NCBI GenBank assembly: GCA_049514955.1
Contig: JBEKUO010000163.1
Span: 1-11,679, forward strand
Source: Bog-159 sp049514955
GTDB lineage: Bacteria > Acidobacteriota > Terriglobia > Bryobacterales > Bryobacteraceae
DNA: 11,679 nt
Reading direction: 5' to 3'
Shown: piece by piece, positions 1 through 6,272 of the stretch
Numbering within the stretch: position 1 is the stretch's first letter
Layout: every line of letters starts with the position of its first letter
Notes under the pieces: generated by a model
The model's input: the letters and a program-made list of their open reading frames with translations, nothing else
The model's database searches: none
What the model was told of the DNA's origin: nothing
Program-made: the position numbers and the translations under genes

Positions 1-1730
1 TTCGTCTGCGTAAGGTACACGGCGTGCGCGTAGCGCGCCTGGGAGTTGCCGGGACTCAATTCCACGGCCTTACGGAAATGGCGGCCGGCTTCGACCCAGT
101 TCCAATCGCAAAAGATGCGCACGTAGCCGGCCGAGACCTGCGCGTGCGGCAGCGACGGATCGAGCTCCAGAGCGCGGAGGGCGTTGGTTCGGGCCTTGGG
201 CCACAGCTCGTCGGGCGGCATGACGCTCCAGAAGCCAAGGGCCATGTAGTAATCGGCCAGTCCCGCCCATGCGGGGGCAAACTGGGGATCCTCCGCGATG
301 GCCTGCTCGAAATACTCGACGGCGCTACGCAGTCCTTCCTCGGTCTGCTTGTTCCACTGATAGCGGCCCTTGAGGTAGAGGGTATAAGCCGCCATGTTTT
401 CAGGGCGGCGGCGCGGCGCGACGGGGGCCGCGGGGATCTCGCCAGTGAGTTTGCCCCGCAGCTCGGAAACGATGCTCTGGGCAATCTCGTCCTGAATGGC
501 GAAGATATCGTCCATGTGGCGATCGAAGCGCTGCGACCAAACCTGAAAGCCATCGGCCACATTGACGAGCTGGACGGTGACGCGTACGCGGTCTCCCGCC
601 ATGCGGACGCTGCCCTCCAGAACGGAGGCCACCCGCAGATCTTCGCCGATCTTGCGCACATCCACGGCTTTGCCCTTGAATTGAAACGCGGAAGTGCGGG
701 AAACCACGCGCAGGCCGGCCACCTGGGCGAGCGCCGTAATGATCTCCTCGGCAAGGCCATCGCTGAAATACTCATTGTCGGCATCGTGGCTGAGATTGGC
801 GAAGGGCAGCACTACGATGGAAGGCGCCGGACGAGAAACGGCTACGGTGCTATGCGATGGAGCGGGCACGGTCCGGCCCTCGACCAGGGTAACGGAGGAC
901 TCGGAGGGCAGGGTTTCAAGCTCACGCACGGAACGGAGGGCGGCCACCAGATCGTTGGCGGTAGGGTAGCGCCGGTCCGGATCTTTGGCTAACGCGGTAG
1001 AGATCGCGCGATCGAGATCGGCGGGTATGCCGGGCCGGAGTTCGGCGGCGGGGCGGGGCTCGTTGTGAAGGATCGCGTAAAGCACGAGGTCGTGGCGGTC
1101 GCCGCGAAATGGCAGTTGTCCCGTCAGCATCTCATACAACACGACGCCCACCGCCCAGATATCGGTGCGGCCATCGCACGACTGGCCGCAGGCCTGTTCC
1201 GGCGACATATAGGCAGGCGTGCCCACGGCCACGCCGGGCTTGGTGCTGCGCACGGATCCGCCCAACAGGGCGATTCCGAAGTCCAGCAGCTTGACCGTTC
1301 CATCGGGGGTCAGCATGACGTTGGCGGGCTTGACGTCGCGATGCACGATGCCGTGCTCGTGGGCTTTGGAGAGCCCGCGGCCGAGCTGGATGGCGATCTC
1401 GACGGCTTCCCTGACACCCACGAGGCCGCGCGCAATCCGATGCGAAAGGACTTCGCGCTCGTAGTAAGCCATGGCGATGAACATCTCGCCCCGATCGGTG
1501 TCTTCGATGCTGTAAATCGTGCAGATGTTGGGATGATCCAACGCGGAGGCGGCCCTGGCTTCCTGCATGAAGCGTTGCCGGGTGGTTTCGTCCTCGCAGG
1601 CATCGGCGGGGAGGAACTTCAGCGCGACGAAGCGCTCCAGGCGCAGGTCCAGCGCCTTGTACACGACCCCCATGCCGCCGTGGCCGAGCTTCTCCAGAAT
1701 TCGATAGCGCGACACCACGCGGCCGATCAT
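1..1730 (-). CDS. Ser/Thr protein kinase with TolB-like domain and TPR repeats (C-terminus beyond window)
   Basis: Eukaryotic-type protein kinase, 576 codons visible, open at the left edge. Numbering from Met at 1730: glycine loop GHGGMGVVYKA (16-26), VALK lysine about 38, catalytic loop HRDVKPAN (130-137), DFG 150-152, GTPAYMSPEQ (about 170-179); kinase domain about 6-268. A TolB-amino-terminal/adenylate-cyclase-associated type domain follows (about 304-427, SIVVLPFANLS to AIQDEIA), then TPR-like helices from about 446 (YFEQAIAEDPQFAPAWAGLA; ALELDPSLPHA; KAVELSPGNSQARYA). No transmembrane segment is visible between kinase and TolB-like parts, so it is probably cytoplasmic. All catalytic residues are present, so it should phosphorylate Ser/Thr on unknown partners. 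Start: MIGRVVSRYRILEKLG matches the usual N-terminus of acidobacterial kinases, with AAGAGAG immediately upstream and GGAGG 14 nt upstream. An ATG at 1751, overlapping the upstream stop (TGATG), is the alternative. It is the last visible gene of the peptide/oxygenase operon. Confidence 0.93.
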   Translation of the reverse strand, partial: MIGRVVSRYRILEKLGHGGMGVVYKALDLRLERFVALKFLPADACEDETTRQRFMQEARAASALDHPNICTIYSIEDTDRGEMFIAMAYYEREVLSHRIARGLVGVREAVEIAIQLGRGLSKAHEHGIVHRDVKPANVMLTPDGTVKLLDFGIALLGGSVRSTKPGVAVGTPAYMSPEQACGQSCDGRTDIWAVGVVLYEMLTGQLPFRGDRHDLVLYAILHNEPRPAAELRPGIPADLDRAISTALAKDPDRRYPTANDLVAALRSVRELETLPSESSVTLVEGRTVPAPSHSTVAVSRPAPSIVVLPFANLSHDADNEYFSDGLAEEIITALAQVAGLRVVSRTSAFQFKGKAVDVRKIGEDLRVASVLEGSVRMAGDRVRVTVQLVNVADGFQVWSQRFDRHMDDIFAIQDEIAQSIVSELRGKLTGEIPAAPVAPRRRPENMAAYTLYLKGRYQWNKQTEEGLRSAVEYFEQAIAEDPQFAPAWAGLADYYMALGFWSVMPPDELWPKARTNALRALELDPSLPHAQVSAGYVRIFCDWNWVEAGRHFRKAVELSPGNSQARYAHAVYLTQT

Positions 1731-1750
1731 TCTCTCTTTAGTGTCCTCCA

Positions 1751-2473
1751 TCAGGCGGCGGTGTGCGGCGGCTGCGGCCCGGTGAGAGCAGCGAAGAGCC
1801 CCGCTACGTGATGAATGGTTTGGAAGGCGACCACGCCGAGCAGAGACGACTGCTCGCGAGTGAGCGGCATAGCATCGAGGGCGGCATACATTTCGCGCGA
1901 GTGGTGCGGATCCAATTGGGCGTGCTTCAAATAGGTCCGGAAGCCCTCCTGGGGCAGCCCGGTGCGGCGCATGACAGAGACGAGGTAGTCGGCGGAAGGC
2001 GGATGACCCTCGGTGACTGCTGCGTATCCCATCCATGCGACGGGGTGGGCGTGCAGCGCCCAGTAGTAGAGGCTCCCCACCAAAGCCGCCGCGGCAGGGG
2101 AAGGCACGCGGCGCAAGACGGTTTCACGGGCCACGCCAAGCGATTCCAGATCGTCGAGCAACCAATCGTCGTGGTGCAATTCTTCTGGAATGTGGCGCGC
2201 CAGATAAGCAGCCATTGCCGTGGCCACGGGATCCGCTGGGGAGCGCGCTTCTGCATTGCGCCGGGCAGTCTCCATGGCGGGGACCGTAGCGCGCACCACG
2301 CAATGAATGTGAAAAAGCAACTCCGGATAGCGCGCGGCGACATCGGCCTGGGACCAGAAGCGGTCGAGGGCGAGGAACAGTTCGCCGCTGGCAAGCCGGA
2401 TTTTCTGCTTCAGGAGATGGCCGTGGCCCGCAGGGGCTGGCTCGGCGGCGCTACAAGAAGCAGTTGGGTGCAT
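1751..2473 (-). CDS. Heme-oxygenase-like di-iron (HOLD/HDO) protein, iron-containing redox enzyme family
   Basis: 240-aa soluble, mostly helical protein. Likely metal ligands are visible: E98-x-x-H101 inside HIPEELHHDDW, E155 in AVTEGHPP, and H184/D188/H191 in KHAQLDPHH. The H-x3-D-x2-H spacing with an upstream ExxH and a lone Glu is typical of heme-oxygenase-like di-iron oxidases/oxygenases such as the SznF central domain and UndA. Known members perform O2-dependent N-oxygenation, desaturation or C-C cleavage; the substrate here is unknown. The first 20 residues (Ala/Pro/Gly-rich) look like an unconserved extension, but no other ATG, GTG or TTG exists before the conserved part, so the start at 2473 is forced. 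It therefore overlaps the upstream peptide gene by 23 nt, suggesting translational coupling. Its stop touches the kinase gene (TGATG). The enzyme class is inferred from motif spacing and fold pattern, not from a search. Confidence 0.78.
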   Translation of the reverse strand: MHPTASCSAAEPAPAGHGHLLKQKIRLASGELFLALDRFWSQADVAARYPELLFHIHCVVRATVPAMETARRNAEARSPADPVATAMAAYLARHIPEELHHDDWLLDDLESLGVARETVLRRVPSPAAAALVGSLYYWALHAHPVAWMGYAAVTEGHPPSADYLVSVMRRTGLPQEGFRTYLKHAQLDPHHSREMYAALDAMPLTREQSSLLGVVAFQTIHHVAGLFAALTGPQPPHTAA

Positions 2474-2639
2474 CGACCGTATTCCGCGTGATGAAATCGT
2501 CTCCCAGCGCGGACTTCAAGGCGATCAGTGCGTTGACTTCGGCGGAAGCCAGAGCGTTGATGGTCTGGATATCCGCTGCGGTGAGGTTGTTGTTTGCGGC
2601 AATGACCCCTGCCGAGATCAGTATTTCGAGATTGGCCAT
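2451..2639 (-). CDS. Small 62-aa helical peptide, candidate precursor peptide
   Basis: Peptide of 62 residues starting MANLEILISAGVI and ending NTVDAPNCFL. The ATG at 2639 is preceded by AAGGAG with an 8-nt spacer, an excellent ribosome binding site, so this is a real gene although short. It has no signal peptide. Residues about 19-46 (LTAADIQTINALASAEVNAL and onward to KSALG) should form two amphipathic helices; the tail about 47-62 (DDFITRNTVDAPNCFL) is less regular and carries the only Cys (C60), two residues from the C-terminus. A helical acidic leader followed by a short tail with a reactive residue is the layout of a RiPP precursor, and the next gene, overlapping by 23 nt, encodes a di-iron oxygenase-like enzyme. 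That role is inference; it could also be a small binding partner or regulator of the enzyme. The reading frame stays open upstream to 3047, but that extension crosses the promoter and lacks coding character. Confidence 0.8.
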   Translation of the reverse strand: MANLEILISAGVIAANNNLTAADIQTINALASAEVNALIALKSALGDDFITRNTVDAPNCFL

Positions 2640-2645
2640 CGAGGC

Positions 2646-2652
2646 GACTCCT
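2646..2652 (-). promoter_or_regulatory. Strong Shine-Dalgarno of the small peptide gene
   Basis: On the minus strand the sequence GAAGGAG is followed by TCGCCTCG and then ATG at 2639. This site decides the peptide start and shows that the short frame is translated in its own right rather than being the tail of a longer frame. Confidence 0.7.
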
Positions 2653-2708
2653 TCGTAGTTCCTTAAGTGGCGTTGACCGCCGCATGGAAGATCGCGACGG
2701 GATGGGTT

Positions 2709-2738
2709 ATGATACCGCACCGCCGGCGGGAGTAGCAA
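2709..2738 (-). promoter_or_regulatory. Sigma70-like promoter of the peptide/HOLD/kinase operon
   Basis: On the minus strand TTGCTA (2738-2733, 4/6 to the -35 consensus) is followed after 18 nt by TATCAT (2714-2709, 5/6 to the -10 consensus). Transcription would start near 2702, giving a leader of about 60 nt before the peptide ATG at 2639. It is the best promoter-like match seen in this intergenic stretch; identified by eye only. Confidence 0.5.
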
Positions 2739-2758
2739 ATGGGCGAACAAAGCTCGCC

Positions 2759-2793
2759 GTGGCCGGTGGTTTGTGGCTGGTGGACAGTGGTTG
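2759..2793 (+). repeat. Heptamer tandem repeat, five GTGGNNN units
   Basis: Five consecutive 7-bp units GTGGCCG, GTGGTTT, GTGGCTG, GTGGACA, GTGGTTG keep GTGG invariant while the last three bases vary. The array sits between divergent genes, about 20 bp upstream (peptide-operon side) of the putative -35 box. No coding frame is supported over it. Confidence 0.6.
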
Positions 2794-2852
2794 TGTGGGG
2801 GCGGTTCGAAATGGTCTATCTCCCACCAGGTTAGGAGAGCCCAATTTGCGCC

Positions 2853-2906
2853 GGCAAGAGTGCCCGACCCAGAGGGTACCCCGGCAGGCAGGAGTGCCTG
2901 CGCCAC
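2853..2906 (+). repeat. Pair of REP-like palindromes upstream of the ADOP permease
   Basis: The first hairpin is GGCA-AGAG-TGCC (2853-2864). The second is GCAGGCA-GGAG-TGCCTGC (2884-2901), perfect 7-bp arms with a 4-nt loop, followed by GCCAC. The second closely resembles the palindrome at 7581-7604 (GGCAGGCG-AAAG-CGCCTGCC-CCAC), so both probably belong to one dispersed intergenic family. Position: just before the permease gene. Confidence 0.55.
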
Positions 2907-2937
2907 GACTGATATCCTGGTACGCAGAGGCGCAGCG

Positions 2938-5430
2938 ATGCTGTTTCGAAATTTTACGTATGCGGCGCGGACTCTGGGCAGGAGTCCGGTGTTCGCGGCC
3001 ACGGCTGCCATCACCATTGCGCTGGGCATCGGGGCGAGCACGGCCATTTTCAGCGTTACTAACGCGGTTCTCTTGCGGCCGCTTCCTTATAAGAACCCGG
3101 ACCGGCTGGTCTTCGCGATTTCGGACATGCGCAAGCGGAACGTGAAAGACTTCCCGTTTTCCAATGCCAATTTCATCGACTTGCGGAACGGCACGGCCGC
3201 CGTATTCGAGGAGTTGGGCGCGGTCAGGACCGGCCGCGGGATCATCAACAGGGAGGACGGCTCGCCGGAGCAGATCCGCTCGGCGGGGGTTACGCCAAAC
3301 TTCTTCCACATGATGGGCGCCAAGATCTTGCATGGCCGCGATTTCACGGAGGCGGATGGACAGCCGCAGTCTGTGCCACCGCCGGCGGCCGGGGCCGCGC
3401 CTGCCACACAAGGTCCGCCACCGTTGCCGCGGATGGCGATCCTGAGTTACGAGTACTGGCAGCGGCGCTTTGGCGGGAACACTGCCATCATCGGCCGGCC
3501 AATGCCCGGAGCGGGGCAAGGCGGCACCCAGATCGTGGGCGTGCTCGCTCCACGCTTTGAGCTGCTTTTTGCGCCCGACGCCAACATCGAACAGCGGCCC
3601 GACGTTTGGTTCGCCATGCGCCTGACGTACGACAACGCCAACCGCAATAGTGTTTCCCTCAGTTTGATCGGCAGGCTGAAGAATGGGGTTACCCGCGAGC
3701 GGGCGCAACAGGCCGTGGAACAGGTCGCCGCAGAGCTAAGGAAGAATTTTGTCATCCTGGACACCTCCGGATTCTTCATACGCCTGGAACCGATGCGTCA
3801 GCACATTGTGGAGGAAGTCCGCCCGGCGCTGCTGGCGTTGATGGGCGCGGTTATTTTTCTGCTGCTGATCGCCTGCGCCAATGTGGCGAATTTGACGATG
3901 GTGCGGGCGTCATTGCGAGAGCGCGAGTTGGCGATACGCACGGCTTTAGGCGGAAGCTGGTGGCGGCTAGTGAGCCAGACACTGACCGAGTCGCTGCTGC
4001 TGGCGGCGATCGGCGCGCTGGCTGGCCTGGGACTCGCCTGGGCTGGCATACATGAGTTGCGGGTGATTGCGCCCGCGAGCCTGCCGCGTCTGGATACAAT
4101 TGGCATCGATCCGGCAGTGCTGGCGTTTGCGGCTCTGGCGACGCTGGGGGCGGCTGCGCTCTTCGGACTGGCGCCGGCGATACGGGCTACGCGGCCCGAT
4201 GTGGCGCAAGTGCTGCGCGCCAGCGGCCGGGCCAGCGGTTTGGCAGGTGGCGGGCTGCTGCGCAACAGCGTGGCGATTGCGGAAGTGGCGCTATCTTTTG
4301 TGTTGCTGATCGGATCGGGGCTCATGATCCGCAGCTTCCGCGAGCTGCAGCGCATCGATCCAGGATTTCAATCGCACGGTCTTTTGAGCTTCCTTCTGCT
4401 GGGAGGCCGGCAGGGGCGACAACCGCAAGAAGCGGCGGCCTACGTACGCGAAATCCAGACCACTCTTAAGAGTCTGCCCGGCGTCGAAAGCGTGACTTCC
4501 TCGTTTCCCTTCCCGCTTGCGGGAGGATTCAGTCCCATACGTTGGGGGCTGGAGCCGGCGCTCACCGACCCCAGTAAATTCCAGGCTGTGGACTTCCAGA
4601 TCGTGCTCCCCGGTTACTTCGACACGCTGCACACTCCGCTGATCGCGGGGCGCGTGTTCACGGACGCGGACAACGCGCCCGATCGCAAGGGCGTGGTCAT
4701 CGATCAGCTTCTGGCGGCGAAGGCTTTCCCTGGGGAATCCGCGGTAGGCAAGCGCATCCTCATACGCTTACGCACGCCGGAGCCGGAATGGGTGGAAGTG
4801 ATCGGCGTAGTGGCGCACCAACGCAATGTTTCCTTGGCGGAGCCGGGCCGCGAACAGATCTACTTCACAGACGGTTTCCTGGGACACGGCGCGGTGGGCT
4901 TCTGGGCGATTCGCACGGCGGGCGATCCGGCGAAGTACGCGCCGGTGGTGCGCGCGGCGATGGCCAAGCTCGACCCGCACCTGATGCTGACCGAGATGCA
5001 ACCGATGGACAAGTTGGTGGAGCAGGCGCAGGCGCACACGCGATTTTCGCTGCTGCTGATCGGAGTTTTCGCGGTGATCGCGGCGCTGCTGGCGGGCGTG
5101 GGGCTTTACGGCGTGCTATCGACGGTGGTGCGGCAGCGGACCGCGGAGATCGGCGTCCGCATGGCGTTGGGCGCGGAACCCCGCACCATCTTCGGCCTGG
5201 TGGTCGGACAGGGACTACGCCTGAGTGCGGCAGGTGTGGCGCTCGGGCTGGTTGCGGCTTTCGAGCTGACGCGCGTGATGACGAGCATGCTGGTGGGGGT
5301 GAAGGCGACCGATCCAGCTACTTTCGTGACGATGGCGGTGCTGTTTTTTGTTATCGCAGGGATGGCTTCGTGGCTGCCGGCGCGCCGGGCGGCGGCGCTG
5401 GACCCGACCACGGCGCTGCGGGAGGAGTAG
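2938..5430 (+). CDS. ADOP-family permease (MacB/FtsX-like, acidobacterial duplicated orphan permease)
   Basis: 830-aa inner-membrane protein of the duplicated MacB/FtsX type, TIGR03434-like. The N-terminus MLFRNFTYAARTLGRSPVFA leads into TM1 (about 20-45), then a large periplasmic MacB_PCD-like domain (about 50-290). The first FtsX domain carries about three TMs (about 296-320, 353-372, 396-415), TM5 lies near 445-465, a second periplasmic domain spans about 470-695, and the second FtsX domain has TMs near 702-730, 753-780 and 797-815. It ends PARRAAALDPTTALREE, a characteristic tail. There is no ATPase domain and no adjacent ATPase gene, as usual for this family; its substrate is unknown. 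Start: ATG at 2938 with AGAGG 8 nt upstream. The frame is open upstream to 2773, but residues there are unlike the family. A Pro/Ala-rich insert (about 142-165) lies in the first periplasmic domain. Divergent from the peptide operon. Confidence 0.95.
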   Translation: MLFRNFTYAARTLGRSPVFAATAAITIALGIGASTAIFSVTNAVLLRPLPYKNPDRLVFAISDMRKRNVKDFPFSNANFIDLRNGTAAVFEELGAVRTGRGIINREDGSPEQIRSAGVTPNFFHMMGAKILHGRDFTEADGQPQSVPPPAAGAAPATQGPPPLPRMAILSYEYWQRRFGGNTAIIGRPMPGAGQGGTQIVGVLAPRFELLFAPDANIEQRPDVWFAMRLTYDNANRNSVSLSLIGRLKNGVTRERAQQAVEQVAAELRKNFVILDTSGFFIRLEPMRQHIVEEVRPALLALMGAVIFLLLIACANVANLTMVRASLRERELAIRTALGGSWWRLVSQTLTESLLLAAIGALAGLGLAWAGIHELRVIAPASLPRLDTIGIDPAVLAFAALATLGAAALFGLAPAIRATRPDVAQVLRASGRASGLAGGGLLRNSVAIAEVALSFVLLIGSGLMIRSFRELQRIDPGFQSHGLLSFLLLGGRQGRQPQEAAAYVREIQTTLKSLPGVESVTSSFPFPLAGGFSPIRWGLEPALTDPSKFQAVDFQIVLPGYFDTLHTPLIAGRVFTDADNAPDRKGVVIDQLLAAKAFPGESAVGKRILIRLRTPEPEWVEVIGVVAHQRNVSLAEPGREQIYFTDGFLGHGAVGFWAIRTAGDPAKYAPVVRAAMAKLDPHLMLTEMQPMDKLVEQAQAHTRFSLLLIGVFAVIAALLAGVGLYGVLSTVVRQRTAEIGVRMALGAEPRTIFGLVVGQGLRLSAAGVALGLVAAFELTRVMTSMLVGVKATDPATFVTMAVLFFVIAGMASWLPARRAAALDPTTALREE

Positions 5431-5439
5431 GCGAGCCTA

Positions 5440-5481
5440 GGCGCGCACGGCGCGCCAACATCGACAAAAGGCGTCGATGTT
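5440..5481 (+). terminator. Two back-to-back hairpins between convergent genes
   Basis: GGCGCGC-ACG-GCGCGCC (5440-5456, perfect 7-bp arms) is immediately followed by AACATCGAC-AAAAGGC-GTCGATGTT (5457-5481, perfect 9-bp arms, 7-nt loop). They start 10 bp after the permease stop, in a region where transcription from both sides must end. No clear T-run follows on either strand, so a canonical intrinsic terminator is not proven; they may act as a bidirectional terminator or 3' stabilising structure. Confidence 0.45.
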
Positions 5482-5640
5482 TCGAGCGGGCGAGGGGGCG
5501 AGCGGGCGACAGGGAGACGCGGCGACACGGCGACACGGCGACACGGCGACACGGGGACACGGTGACGCGGAGACTCGGGGACGCGGGACACGGCGACGCG
5601 AAGACACGGCGGCACGGGTACGCGGCGACACGGGGACACG
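5482..5640 (+). repeat. Octamer minisatellite, about 20 units of GCGACACG type
   Basis: The stretch reads as consecutive 8-bp units. Four perfect GCGACACG copies (5522-5553) are followed by variants GGGACACG, GTGACGCG, GAGACTCG, GGGACGCG, a 7-bp GGACACG, GCGACGCG, AAGACACG, GCGGCACG, GGTACGCG, GCGACACG and GGGACACG ending at 5640. Degenerate units (TCGAGCGG, GCGAGGGG, GCGAGCGG, GCGACAGG, GAGACGCG) extend it left to 5482. Most variation is in positions 1, 2, 6 and 7 of the unit. It fills the gap between the convergent permease and the 204-aa gene. Open frames across it give periodic Arg/Val/Ser/Pro strings and are artefacts of the period. Confidence 0.85.
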
Positions 5641-5643
5641 AGA

Positions 5644-6258
5644 TCAGCGCCAGCCGCGGGGAGTTCTTTTGGGAACGGGTCCGAAGACGTTGGGCTTACC
5701 GTGCGCTTCGATATAGGCGAGTTCGATCGGATTGATTCCCTTCATACGATCCACGGACCAGCCGCCCGTGCGCTTGATGCCGACGTACCAGCACCAGTGT
5801 TCTTGACCGCCCACGGGGATGTAGACCATGAAGCTGGCCTGCCCTTCGGCCGCGGAGCCTCCGCCATACCAGACCAGCGCAACATCCGGGGCGATACGCG
5901 CGGCTCGCCGCTCAAGGTTCCGGCAACTCTCTTGCCAGATGTGCAAGCGATACCCCTTCGGCTTGTCTTCATAGCGGGCCCAGGGACCCTTGAGCAAAAA
6001 GCGTTCCTCGGAGAGGACTCTGCTGGGAATGAAGGGCGGAATGGTGGTGCTCTTTTTCCAGACTGCCAGGGCGCCGAGCAGCTTACCGGAGAAGTGCAGC
6101 CATTTGACGCTGAAGTACCGGTCGATTTCGACTACGTGGAGGGCGCGGCAGGCGTACACGCGAGCGATGCCGGAAATCCACTCGTTCAGCTTCGCGGCAA
6201 CCTCAGGGTCGCATGCCTGCCTGGGATAAATGGTTGGGAGCTTTCCTCGTCGCGCCAT
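5644..6258 (-). CDS. Hypothetical protein, 204 aa
   Basis: Protein of unknown function that I do not recognise. It is soluble (no signal peptide or TM helix), basic at both ends and rich in Trp/Tyr. Visible stretches include DPEVAAKLNEWISGIARVYA (17-36), an extended segment VEIDRYFSVKWLHFSGKLLG (43-62), a central IWQESCRNLERRAARIAPDV and a C-terminal aromatic part HWCWYVGIKRTGGWSVDRMKG. It looks like a compact alpha/beta domain. Start: ATG at 6258 with AGGA 5 nt upstream; a longer frame reaching 6462 would run 190 nt into the binding-protein gene in another frame and is unlikely. It begins 14 nt after the stop of the upstream substrate-binding protein, so the two are probably one transcript. 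Its stop lies next to the octamer minisatellite, convergent with the permease. Confidence 0.75.
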   Translation of the reverse strand: MARRGKLPTIYPRQACDPEVAAKLNEWISGIARVYACRALHVVEIDRYFSVKWLHFSGKLLGALAVWKKSTTIPPFIPSRVLSEERFLLKGPWARYEDKPKGYRLHIWQESCRNLERRAARIAPDVALVWYGGGSAAEGQASFMVYIPVGGQEHWCWYVGIKRTGGWSVDRMKGINPIELAYIEAHGKPNVFGPVPKRTPRGWR

Positions 6259-6272
6259 GGGATCCTGCCTGC

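Noticed and set aside
24..992. 322-aa plus-strand open frame opposite the kinase gene
   Set aside because: The opposite strand encodes an uninterrupted kinase/TolB/TPR protein with recognisable motifs; this frame has no family features and is a high-GC shadow.
1763..2491. 242-aa plus-strand open frame opposite the HOLD gene
   Set aside because: Residues show no motif, while the minus strand has the di-iron ligand pattern and operon spacing.
2773..2937. 55-residue N-terminal extension of the ADOP permease
   Set aside because: The extension covers repeats, lacks family-like residues, and ATG 2938 has a good RBS and the canonical N-terminus.
2640..3047. N-terminal extension of the small peptide to a 198-aa protein
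   Set aside because: It runs across the promoter, the heptamer array, the palindromes and into the permease gene on the other strand; the strong RBS at 2646-2652 marks the real start.
5106..5639. Minus-strand frames with repeating SPCRRVAV-like residues
   Set aside because: Translations of the octamer array repeat every 8 residues in any open frame; they are products of the tandem DNA repeat, not a repeat protein.
5482..5640. CRISPR array
   Set aside because: Units are 8 bp and contiguous, with no spacers of 30-40 bp and no cas genes.
4788..5735. 315-aa plus-strand frame overlapping the permease end and the octamer array
   Set aside because: Its first part is a frame-shifted shadow of the permease and its tail is periodic Arg/Gly/Thr/Asp from the 8-bp repeat.
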